Source: a virus
Direction: 5' to 3' (one strand)
IMG/VR virus record: IMGVR_UViG_3300006802_000351
Location: 1-30,117 of that record
DNA: 30,117 nucleotides
Made by a program: the position numbers and the translations under genes. Shown in pieces: positions 21,572-29,700 of the stretch (position 1 is its first letter; every line of letters starts with the position of its first letter). Below the pieces are notes generated by a model, which ran no database searches, had not been told where the DNA came from, and saw only the letters and a list, made by a program, of their open reading frames with translations.

Positions 21572-22705
21572 TCAAGGTCCAACTTTGGCATACAAGATGC
21601 TGAATGTCAAAGGCGTCTGGGCCGGTGTAGCAACTAAACGCATCGACCCTCCCGAGTATTCCGCGTCAATAGACGCAAGCGTAGAACCGCCAATAGCCAG
21701 GAATCCGTACTCTGTGTATTCGAGGTCGCTTCCGTCATGAATGGCCAATAATTCGCTGGCTTGACGGCCAGTAGATGAGTTGGAGACATGCACAACGAAC
21801 TTCGCACATTGCGCGTCAACAGAGGCAATGGTTTGCGGAATCAGTGTCGAACTCGTGTATGTAATCGTCTGGAGTGCGCCGGGAGAAAAAGCCGACGGCC
21901 CCCAAAGCCCGGTCCCCGAAGAGTAGGTCAGAACGTCCCCGTTGGACGCGCCGGATACGTCCACGTCTTCGGACTCGGCAAGGGAACCGGCGAACGTCGG
22001 ACGGACAAGAACCGTTCCGTTCGACTTCTGATTGACGGCGACCGCAACCGTGACGATGTTGTTCGGTGCGGACGGTGCAGTCGACTGGAATCCACCCGCC
22101 ACCGTCGTCGAGGCGTACAGGATGCCGGGCGTGAGAAGCGACGTGTCAAACGAGCGCAGCTTGCCCCGCCAGAGGACATGAATGAACTCACCCGTGTCGG
22201 CATCTTGCGTCGCCAAGCCGATCACGGTCTTGGACTCGTAGGTGCCGTCGGCGAGGAACGGTGCGGCGAGGATGTGACCGCTCGCCCCATCGGTGCCGGT
22301 GTAGTGGACGACCTGGCCGCGGGTGATGGCCGAACTCGCCTTGACGTAGAAGTACTCGTCCTGGCCGATGTGCATCAACGTCGGCGTACCTGTGCCGTTG
22401 CGGAGGAGTACGTCGATCGTGTCGACATCGGCATCCCACGTCATCTGACCGGCAGCCGTCAACGTCTCCGCTGCTGTCGTGTCGAAGTCGATCTGGTCGA
22501 CCTTGATCTCGTCTTGCCAGGCGACATCGCCATGCGCTGCTGATTGCTTGACGAGGAGATCGTCAGTGGCACCGCTCAACGGAATGACGGCAGGCGTCGT
22601 GACAGTGAACGAGTTGTCGGTTTGCGTCACCGTCACTGAGTTGTCGGCCTCGACAACTACGACGGAGTTGTTGGCTTCAGTGACCGAGACTGTGTTGCTG
22701 CTCAC
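21572..22705 (-). CDS. Fibre protein with N-terminal short repeats and shared C-terminal domain
   Basis: The 377-residue protein begins with three to four short repeats of the form [ND]NS[VF]xVxx (NTVSVTEA, NNSVVVVEA, DNSVTVTQT, DNSFTVTTP), a likely beta-stack attachment stem. A middle domain with GQDEYFYVKASSAITRGQVV and ESKTVIGLATQDADTGEF follows, a pattern frequent in phage fibres. The C-terminal domain (about 290-377, SELLAIHDGSDLEYTEYG and LVATPAQTP) is homologous to the C-terminus of the 624-residue fibre. The gene overlaps the upstream gene in ATGA. Probably a fibre subunit that shares a trimerisation or tip domain with its neighbour. Confidence 0.8.
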   Translation of the reverse strand: MSSNTVSVTEANNSVVVVEADNSVTVTQTDNSFTVTTPAVIPLSGATDDLLVKQSAAHGDVAWQDEIKVDQIDFDTTAAETLTAAGQMTWDADVDTIDVLLRNGTGTPTLMHIGQDEYFYVKASSAITRGQVVHYTGTDGASGHILAAPFLADGTYESKTVIGLATQDADTGEFIHVLWRGKLRSFDTSLLTPGILYASTTVAGGFQSTAPSAPNNIVTVAVAVNQKSNGTVLVRPTFAGSLAESEDVDVSGASNGDVLTYSSGTGLWGPSAFSPGALQTITYTSSTLIPQTIASVDAQCAKFVVHVSNSSTGRQASELLAIHDGSDLEYTEYGFLAIGGSTLASIDAEYSGGSMRLVATPAQTPLTFSILYAKVGP

Positions 22706-23052
22706 CGCGTTGCCTCGCCACGAACCGTGAATGACCCCATGAGAAGCCGCTCGACAGTCGAACCGTCGACTAGCTCAAGGTCATAACGGTAAGTGCCGAC
22801 AGGCAAATCATCGGTGTCGGTGGCAGAAATCGTCAGAGTGATTGTGCCCGCCGCTCCACCGAGAGAGATGCGACCGTTCTCTGTAGTCAGTTCGATCAGG
22901 GACGTAGCCGACTTGACAAGCGGACGGACTTGCATACGAGCCGTCCAGCCCGTCAAGTCAATGAGCGTGCCGGAACTGTTCTTCCATGTGACAAGCTGGC
23001 TATACGTCGCGCCCTGATCGAGTGTGATGTTGTACTGACCTGCGAGCGCCAT
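22702..23052 (-). CDS. Small immunoglobulin-like structural protein, BppU N-terminal-like
   Basis: The 116-residue protein reads GQYNITLDQGATYSQLVTWK, then LIDLTGWTARMQVRP and ITLTISATDTDDLPVGTYRYDLEL. This is the beta-sandwich pattern seen in phage baseplate/head-appendage adaptors (DxGAT....F.wkds.G.pvdLtGyta.mqiR). These units often link fibres to the virion. Here it lies between a capsid-associated protein and a fibre, supporting an adaptor role for head fibres. The start at 23052 has only GTGAG upstream. Confidence 0.75.
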   Translation of the reverse strand: MALAGQYNITLDQGATYSQLVTWKNSSGTLIDLTGWTARMQVRPLVKSATSLIELTTENGRISLGGAAGTITLTISATDTDDLPVGTYRYDLELVDGSTVERLLMGSFTVRGEATR

Positions 23053-23069
23053 AGTGGCTCACTTTAGCG

Positions 23070-23507
23070 TCAGGCAGGGACGTATGTGATGTACGCAGTA
23101 CCTGCGAAGCTGCCAATGGTGCCAGTGATCGAGCCAGTGATGAACTGGGTGGCCGTGAGCGCACGAGCCGCCTTGCCGTTGGTGCCGCCGTCATCAATCG
23201 AACTGATGACTCCTGCCGATGCCGTCGACTTGCCGTCGATGAGCGTGTCGGAAGACGTAGTCCCGTCTGCCGCTACACCCACGTCGATCGTGGTCGTGGC
23301 GCCCGAGGCCGTGGTGATGTCAACGACGACCGAGGTCACGATGATCCGGCCACCCGTCGGGTTCTGCCAGGCGAGAGCGTTGCCTGCGCCAGTCGCCGAT
23401 CCCATCGTGACACGAGCCACTCGGGCAACCGGAGCGCCCGAGGTGGCGTTCGCATCCTCGACAACGATGTCGCCGACAAGCAGAGTGCCGTTAGTGGCCT
23501 TGTTCAT
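23070..23507 (-). CDS. Small beta-rich virion protein next to the major capsid gene
   Basis: The 145-residue protein (MNKATNGTLLVGDIVVEDAN...) is rich in Ala, Thr, Gly and Val. Strand-like segments RIIVTSVVVDITTASGATTTIDVGVAADG are followed by GSITGTIGSFAGTAYITYVPA at the end. AGGAG lies six bases before the ATG. It is the first gene after the capsid protein and before the adaptor/fibre genes, so it may decorate the capsid or anchor head fibres. I do not recognise a named family. Structural role is inferred from position and composition. Confidence 0.7.
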   Translation of the reverse strand: MNKATNGTLLVGDIVVEDANATSGAPVARVARVTMGSATGAGNALAWQNPTGGRIIVTSVVVDITTASGATTTIDVGVAADGTTSSDTLIDGKSTASAGVISSIDDGGTNGKAARALTATQFITGSITGTIGSFAGTAYITYVPA

Positions 23508-23522
23508 GTCGTGCTCCTAAGT

Positions 23523-24482
23523 TCAGGCGACGCAGCCGCTGAAGAAGTATCCGAGGTCGGTGGCGACGACCTTGTAGTCCCACGCCATCTGGGCCTCGAT
23601 GCGGTCCGCACGAAGCTCCGGCATACGGAACCGGGTGATGCCCACGTTGGTGCCCATGCCGTCCGAGATACCCCGCCAGACGAACTGGTAGCCCGCCGAC
23701 GGAGTCAGGAGGCCCGGCGAACCGGCGACGTAGTACAGAGCGGCGTTGTTGCCCGCGGTGAACGAGAACGAGTCGGCAGCACCTTCGGCCCCGGCGTTCT
23801 TGATCGAGCGAGACACGAGCACCCGGTCAACTCCGAAGAGTCGGGCGAGGATGCCCTCGGCCGGAACCTCGGACGAGGTGTACTTGATCCGATCGACGAC
23901 ATCGGGATGATGCCGCAACTGACGGAAGGCGTCGTAGCCGATGACCATCAAGTTCGGCATGAAGCCCGTGTTCGACAACATCGTCGACTTGCCCGTCTCG
24001 ACATCGGTGATCGGGTCCGACGAAGTGTAGTTCGACCACACCGTGAAGTCGGTGCCGCCAACCACGTCGGTGTCCCAGACGCCGGTCGTGAAGTAGGTGC
24101 CGACCCACTCGATCTCCTGGCGGAGCATCATCCGCTGCGTGACGAACTGAGTCGCATCCCGGTCAGGGTTGAGCGGGCTGTCGGCGTTCGCACGAGTCTG
24201 ATCGTCCACGTCCTTATGAAACGCATAGACCGAGGTCGTGTAGGTGTCGGTCGAGAGCGAGTATCCCGATCCGGCCGACTCAGTAGCCGGGGCACGAAGC
24301 TGGGCTTCGTCGCGGAACCAGTCGCCCTTGGTGTACTTGAAGTACTTGTCGGACTGCTTCTCGACAGGGACGGAGGGGAAGACCTGATTGGCGATGAACG
24401 CCGAGGTCTGCTGCATGTATGCGACACTGATGTTGGTCAGGATCGCATCAACATGCACATCGTTTGCGGTGGGCTGAGGCAT
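23523..24482 (-). CDS. Major capsid protein
   Basis: The 319-residue protein contains the pattern of HK97-fold capsid proteins found in many tailed phages. NDVHVDAILTNISVAYMQ leads the N-terminus, QVFPSVPVEKQSDKYFKY and GDWFRDEAQLRAPATESAGSG follow, and YAFHKDVDDQTRANAD marks the E-loop/spine region. Later come MVIGYDAFRQLRHHPDVVDRIKY and VDRVLVSRSIKNAG, with a closing beta segment. AGGAG is six bases before the ATG. It follows the decoration and scaffold genes, the normal head gene order. It forms the icosahedral shell. Confidence 0.95.
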   Translation of the reverse strand: MPQPTANDVHVDAILTNISVAYMQQTSAFIANQVFPSVPVEKQSDKYFKYTKGDWFRDEAQLRAPATESAGSGYSLSTDTYTTSVYAFHKDVDDQTRANADSPLNPDRDATQFVTQRMMLRQEIEWVGTYFTTGVWDTDVVGGTDFTVWSNYTSSDPITDVETGKSTMLSNTGFMPNLMVIGYDAFRQLRHHPDVVDRIKYTSSEVPAEGILARLFGVDRVLVSRSIKNAGAEGAADSFSFTAGNNAALYYVAGSPGLLTPSAGYQFVWRGISDGMGTNVGITRFRMPELRADRIEAQMAWDYKVVATDLGYFFSGCVA

Positions 24483-24496
24483 TGCTGGCTCCTAAC

Positions 24497-24889
24497 TCAG
24501 GCGGCTCGTGCCGGGGTGGCGCAGTTGATGATGGCGGTCCCGATCACACCGGCTGCTCCCGTAGCGGTGAGCATCTGCCCACCGACGTAATGCGTGGTGT
24601 CGGTCCCGATGACTCGGGCATCGGCTTGGCCGTCTGCCGACGGTCCAATGAGATCGCCCTCGTTGAGAGCGGCATCCGAGGACACCTTGCTCACGCCAAC
24701 GACGACGATTTCCGCAGTCTGTCCGGCAGTCGGGTCGTTCTGAAGAACGCCCACTGGGACATCGGTCAAAGCGGCACAGGCAGCGGCCTTGCCGTTCGAG
24801 TCGACTTTCACGAAGTGGTACTGCTTGGCCGACAAGTCAGCGGCAGCCTCCAACGTGATCTTGAGTGGCTGGGATGCCTGGTATGCCAT
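24497..24889 (-). CDS. Capsid decoration protein, DUF2190-like
   Basis: The start at 24889 (MAYQASQPLKITLEAAADL) has GAGGT seven bases upstream. The longer frame to 24949 lies inside the scaffold gene and lacks one. The 130-residue product shows SAKQYHFVKVDSNGKAAACA, TDVPVGVLQNDPTAGQTAEI, then VVVGVSKV and NEGDLIGPSADGQA, the pattern of DUF2190-type head decoration proteins. These bind the outside of the expanded capsid and stabilise it. It lies just before the capsid gene, as expected. Confidence 0.85.
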   Translation of the reverse strand: MAYQASQPLKITLEAAADLSAKQYHFVKVDSNGKAAACAALTDVPVGVLQNDPTAGQTAEIVVVGVSKVSSDAALNEGDLIGPSADGQADARVIGTDTTHYVGGQMLTATGAAGVIGTAIINCATPARAA

Positions 24890-24890
24890 G

Positions 24891-25709
24891 TCAGTTACCT
24901 CGCAGGTAGGCGCTGTAGAGCTTCGGGTTGGATTCGACTGCCTGGGCAACTGCCTGGGCGTGCGTCATGCCGGGGTTGGCGGCGACGATCGAGGCAGCCG
25001 CCTTGTTGATCTCCGCGGTGGGCGAGTCATTGTCGAACGACGACGCCTTGCCCAGTTCCGAGAAGATGTTGCCCGAGTCGGCCAGGGAGTTGGCGGTCGT
25101 CAGGACGTTCATGATCTCGTCAAAGACATCGGCGTGCAGGTGGTCGGCGGCGGTCTTGAGCACGAGGCCGAACTCCTTCGGGTTGACCGGGAGTGCATCG
25201 AGGGTCGCCGCCTTGGCGATGAACTCCTGCTCCAAGCGGTGGTCACGCTCGGCCTTGGCGATCAACTCAGCCGCTGCCGCTCGTTCCTCTGCCGCCTTGA
25301 CGATCTCGACGATGGCGGGGTCAGCCGACTTGAGGATGTCTTCGTTGGTGTCGCCTTCGTAGGCCATCTTCTCAAGCTGGTCGGTCAACTCGGCATTGGC
25401 CGACTCCAAAGCCTCGATGTACTCGAAGACCTCGTCGGGCAGATCGACGACGGTGTCGGACTTCCGCATTCTGCGGCCCTTCTTCATGGGCATCTCGTCC
25501 TCGTCGTCTTCCATTTCGTCCTCGACATCCATCTCCTTGTTGAGGTCTTCCTCGTCGTCGTACATCTCGGACATCTTGTTCTTCGGCATCTTGCGCTCCT
25601 TGTCGTCGCTCTTGAAGAGCACGACCTTGCTCAGTTGGTTGGCTGGCCTTGTGACCAAGGAGATTTCATCGAACTCCATGTCAGTCAGCCGGTTGCCTTG
25701 CTTCGCCAT
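24891..25709 (-). CDS. Scaffold protein with XkdF/protease-like N-terminal signature
   Basis: The 272-residue protein starts with MAKQGNRLTDMEFDEISLVTRPAN...LFK. The sequence resembles the C-terminal end of XkdF/prohead-protease domains (E.SLV..PAN). An acidic block (about 48-75) and long helices rich in Ala, Glu and Lys follow, with coiled coil to about 170, and a C-terminal ISxxNPGMTHAQAVAQAV-like segment. This is typical of scaffolding proteins. No catalytic Ser/His/Glu triad of a protease could be made out in the short N-terminal piece. A strong internal ribosome site precedes M41, so a shorter scaffold product is likely. It precedes decoration and capsid genes. Confidence 0.8.
   Translation of the reverse strand: MAKQGNRLTDMEFDEISLVTRPANQLSKVVLFKSDDKERKMPKNKMSEMYDDEEDLNKEMDVEDEMEDDEDEMPMKKGRRMRKSDTVVDLPDEVFEYIEALESANAELTDQLEKMAYEGDTNEDILKSADPAIVEIVKAAEERAAAAELIAKAERDHRLEQEFIAKAATLDALPVNPKEFGLVLKTAADHLHADVFDEIMNVLTTANSLADSGNIFSELGKASSFDNDSPTAEINKAAASIVAANPGMTHAQAVAQAVESNPKLYSAYLRGN
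25587..25601 (-). promoter_or_regulatory. Internal ribosome binding site and start inside the scaffold gene
   Basis: AAGGAG (25601-25596) lies six bases before ATG (25589-25587) in frame, at codon 41 (MPKNKMSEMYDDEED). This is a better match than the site for the gene's own first ATG, where no Shine-Dalgarno is visible. It would yield a 232-residue protein lacking the protease-like N-terminus, like lambda Nu3 inside gene C. Confidence 0.65.
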
Positions 25710-25743
25710 TGCGGATGACGATAATGGCTATTGAGGCACCGCC

Positions 25744-26751
25744 TCAAGAGTTTTTGGCAGATTTATCAGGCTTCTGCGAACTCGACTGCGCTTGAACATG
25801 CGCCATGATTGCGGCGATTCCATCCTCGTCGAGCATCTCGCCTGGGATGAGCATTACGCCCTCCCCCTTCTTCCCGTCCGACTTTGCCATTGAGAACATC
25901 CCTTCCATATACGGTGCGACTGGCATATAGACATCTTCGCCGTCTGGGTTCTTGTATCGGTTCCATTCAGTGAATGTGTTGAGGTCGAAGATCGCCAACT
26001 GATTGTACTTGCGGCCCATGTCAGCCGCCTCCTTGGCACTGTTCATGACAACTGACACGTCGAGGTAGACGTAGGTCTTGCCATCCGGCCCAGTGGTCGT
26101 CCAAGCGCCGAGGTGATGGTTGGGCTTGGCCAACATCTCGGCGTGCTTGGCCGCGTAGTCACGGATCGTCTGAGCGCTGAACTCACCGATCTCGTGCTTC
26201 TCCTCGTACTCAGTCGAAACCGCCGACACGAACCCTGAGCTACGCATCTCATCGCGCTTGGGGTTGAACGTGAAGCCGCCCGCCTTGGCCATCGACTCAA
26301 GCTGCTCGGCGCGCTTGCCAGTTGCTCTCGTCAGACCTTCAAGTTTCTCGCTGCCTCTGTCACGAGCCGAGCCACCCTTGCCCTTTCTCGCCCAACTCCC
26401 GTGGTCTTCTTGGTTGTGTTGGGCGTGCTTCTTGACGGACTCGTAGCGCTCAAGCAAGCGGCGACCTTTGGCTGCCAAGTTGGCGGCATCGCTCCGGCTC
26501 TTGGGGACTGGCTCTCCCCAAGCGGCAGCCGATAGAGCGAGTCGAGTCGGCTTGCCCTTGTCGTCCGTCATAGGGCCAGAAGGGTTGGTGAAGAAGCGGG
26601 TCAAGAAACTCCCCTTGCGGCGCATCTTCTCCGGCGTGTCGGCAGCGCCCTTCACACCCGGCTTCAAGTTGGCACCCTCAGTACGCTTGAAGTGTGCTCG
26701 GCCTGCCGCGGTGAGGCCGCCCTTGGGGTCTTTGATCGGCTGCTTGGCCAT
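25744..26751 (-). CDS. DUF6321-like protein with KHAxHNQ motif
   Basis: Starting at ATG 26751, whose TAATG overlaps the stop of the large multidomain gene, the product has 335 residues. Residues 1-105 fit DUF6321: KGGLTAAGRAHFKR, LKPGVKG, RRKGSFLTRF, KPTRLALSAAAWGEPVP and LLERY. KHAQHNQEDHGSWAR follows at 108-122. The C-terminal part (about 180-312) has HHLGAWTTTGPDGKTYVYLD, then EAADMGRKYNQLAIFDL, a pattern that recurs in phage multidomain proteins. The earlier ATG at 26859 overlaps the upstream gene and is less likely. GGAG is eight bases before the chosen start. Possibly a companion of the multidomain protein. Biochemical role unknown. Confidence 0.75.
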   Translation of the reverse strand: MAKQPIKDPKGGLTAAGRAHFKRTEGANLKPGVKGAADTPEKMRRKGSFLTRFFTNPSGPMTDDKGKPTRLALSAAAWGEPVPKSRSDAANLAAKGRRLLERYESVKKHAQHNQEDHGSWARKGKGGSARDRGSEKLEGLTRATGKRAEQLESMAKAGGFTFNPKRDEMRSSGFVSAVSTEYEEKHEIGEFSAQTIRDYAAKHAEMLAKPNHHLGAWTTTGPDGKTYVYLDVSVVMNSAKEAADMGRKYNQLAIFDLNTFTEWNRYKNPDGEDVYMPVAPYMEGMFSMAKSDGKKGEGVMLIPGEMLDEDGIAAIMAHVQAQSSSQKPDKSAKNS

Positions 26752-29700
26752 TAGTCGGACTCCATGTCTTGATTGTGCTCGGCGTGCTTCTTGACCTTGC
26801 GAGAGATTGTCGTCTTCCTGCCCCTCAACTGCCGAACATCCGGCCCGAAGTAGCCCCATTCGACAAGGTCGTCACCAGCCCAGCGCACATACTTGGCAGG
26901 AACCTTCACTTCGACGATAGGCATGTCCTTCGCCGAGTCAGTTGGGTGCTTGGCGTGCTCTGCGGCGTAGGCGCGTGACAAAGCAACCCAGTCGCCGTTG
27001 TTGACTTGAGAAGTTGGACCAGCGCGGTAGATGCTGACCAACGATTCTGGATCGGCACCGCGCAGCCTCCGCAACACTCGGATCGTCTCCTTGCCAGCAG
27101 GTTCATCCGCAAAAGCTGTGTACCACTGTGGGTTCTTGTAGATGTCAGGCGGCGCAAAGCTGTCTGGACCTGTCAACTCGACAACAGTTGGCCCTTCTTC
27201 ATTTGGCCGGTGTGACATCCGGTAGTCAGAATCTGCACGCTTCTTGCGCTTGATGCGCGTACGCCTTGGCTTGCCCTTAGCCCAGCTACCGTGATCGTCT
27301 TGATTGTGCTGGGCGTGCTTTGACAACTTGCCCTCTCGCTTGATCTGCTCGATTCCACGTCGATATTGCTCTAGGTCCAAGGCGTGGTCCCATTTGCCAG
27401 CCAACACTTCGTCGCGATGCTCTGACATATAGCGATACCCGCCGTGCCAACTCTCGTGGATTGCAACAATGGCTGAAGCGGGAATGTCACCAGAAGTAGA
27501 AAAGGTCGCTTCCTTGCCGCCGTTGGCGATGTAGGTGTCGTCCGGCAAAGCGACTTCCACAAGTATCTTGCCCTCGTCAATGAACTCGGGGTTGCCCCAG
27601 TCGCTTGCACGGCCTGAGAACCAGACTGCGTTCGGTTCTCCATACTTGTCGCCGCGAGCGCTCGCCATCGTCAAACCGTTTGTTCGGATCGAGGCAAGGT
27701 TCTCTGCCGATGTCCAGTGATAAGCGCGAAACGTGTTGGGCGGGATAGGTGTTTCGCCAACTGGTTGCGGTACTTCGCTCTTAACCGGGGTCTTCTTGTC
27801 CTTGTTGTCGGCGGTGCCAGTCTTGCCGCAGCCACCTTCGCCCGGCTTGCCTCCCGTGTGTTGGTTGCCACGGAAAGGGTGGCCAGGGCAGTCGCCCTTC
27901 TTGACCTTGTCGTGCTTGGCCCAGACGGCACGAAGCTCCTCGAAGAACTTCGGATCGTCGTTCTCCAACCCAGCGGGGTCAGTCTCCATCCACCTGTTGC
28001 AGATGGCCATGATCTCGGCGTGTGCTGTAGCTGCCTTGCTCAACAGGCTCGTCTCCTTCTCCCCTTCCCACTGGCCGTTGGACTTGAGCCAGTCCGCGAA
28101 GCCGGGGATGTCCACTATAGCTTGAAGAATGTCCTCCCCCATGTTCTCGCTGAATTTGATCGAGCGGCCTAGTTCGTCTTCTGGTGCCATCCAGCCGATG
28201 TAGCCGCCTTGATCGTAGGCGTCTTTGAGCGCCACATAGACCTCGTTCGCGGTAGCACCTCGATGCTGGAACTGCACTAGGGCGGACGCAACGCCTGGCA
28301 GGTCTTCCTCATCCAACTCGCCAATGAACTCTGACAAGAGCCTGTCAACAGTCCCCCATTCAATTGGCGTGTACCCATACTTCGCCCATGTGTACGCCCC
28401 ATTCATATAGAAGCCCGAAGTTGCGTTAGTCCGCATTGTGTCAATGCCGTGTCGTGCCAACTGGTCTTCCCAATGACGCAGGATTGTGGTCCCAACTCCT
28501 TGACCTGAAACTCCTAAGACGGAGAAGTAATCGTTGTAGACATACGATTCGCGAGGATGAATTGTCCGGTCGAACCTCCCTACGATTCTTGAACTGCCGT
28601 CAACCTCAGTCAAATTGACATAGCCATCAGCCGAAATTGAGCCGAATCTGTCGACCGAGGCACTGTGAATTTCGACTTTCAAGACAGTGCCATCGTCGCG
28701 TTCGATCTCCAACTCGAAGATGTCTTTGGCGACTTCCATCGCGATGTCGTCATCGCCGTATACATCTTCGAGTGAGTGCCGCGGCTCGTACGATGAATCC
28801 TTGACCTTTCCGGCTCGCGAGTCGTACTCCTCTGGGGCCGTTCGCTTGTATGGCTCGTCCGTCCACATTCCCAACTGGCCAATGGCTTGGCCGCGAGAAT
28901 GACGTGCCCAATTCCCGTGATCTTCTTGGTTGTGCCGAGCGTGCTTGGCGATCAAGATCATGTGAGCGATGGCGTGAGCCTTGTCTAGCTTCCGGCTCTC
29001 GGCCCACTCTTTGAGGTGGGGGTTGACATCGCCCAACTCAATGTCGCCCCAGACGTAGGTGCGCGCCTTGTCGCCGCCTTCAACTCCACCAACGCCAACG
29101 CCGTTGCTCGCCCGCTTGAAGACGCGGTAGGTGCCATCCTTGACGTACCACACACCTGTCTGAGTCTCGTCGTACTTCCCAGACTTGGGATCGACCCAAT
29201 AGTCGACCTCGACCGCACCTTCGGGGAGGATGAACTCACGAGGGGTATCGAGCCACTCTTCAACTGTGCCAATGAAAGCAGAGTGTGGGTTTTTGCTCGC
29301 TTGCTTGATCGCACCCTTCAAGCCGGTCCGGTTGACATCCACCTCGATGTCACTGAGCACCATTCCAGTCGTGTGCGCCTGCGTCGTTCCGTACTTCGGC
29401 TTGCCCTTGGCGCCGATCATCTTGATCGAGAACGCAACCCTCTTACCAAGGCCGGACTCGATGCCATTGAGGTCGAGGTGTACGCCGATGCGGTCGCCCA
29501 CCTTCGGGAGCGGCCTGTCCTTGAACATCTTTGGGTTGGAAGCATTGCTTCGGCCCTTCGCCCATTTGCCATGAGTCGACTGATCGTGTTCGGCGTGCTT
29601 GGCTAGGCCAGCAATGCCCTTGGACACCTTCCTGTACTTGCCACCGCGACGCTTGTACTCCTGCACCAGCCATCCGTTGGCGTAGGCCGATGGGTACACA

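Larger units (their letters stand above)
64..22545 (+). repeat. Dispersed strand-biased octamer TGCTGATY
   Basis: TGCTGATC occurs at 64, 266, 498, 674, 995, 1590, 2003, 2129, 2894, 3206, 4628, 4982, 5084, 6853, 7850, 13288, 13555, 14173, 15016, 16501 and 21279. TGCTGATT occurs at 375, 798, 1644, 6220, 7387, 16687 and 22538. All are on the plus strand, the template of the genes, and I saw none reversed. In coding sequence it falls in all three frames (I-S, S-A and D-Q/N-Q readings), so protein constraint does not explain it. Seven copies fall in the first kilobase. Confidence 0.75.

Noticed and set aside
23511-24590. Plus-strand open frame of 359 codons
   Set aside because: Antisense of the clear major capsid gene, Arg/Val/Gly-rich, no recognisable domain.
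24789-25718. Plus-strand open frame of 309 codons
   Set aside because: Antisense of the scaffold gene, low-complexity Leu/Val/Gly pattern produced by acidic and Lys-rich codons.
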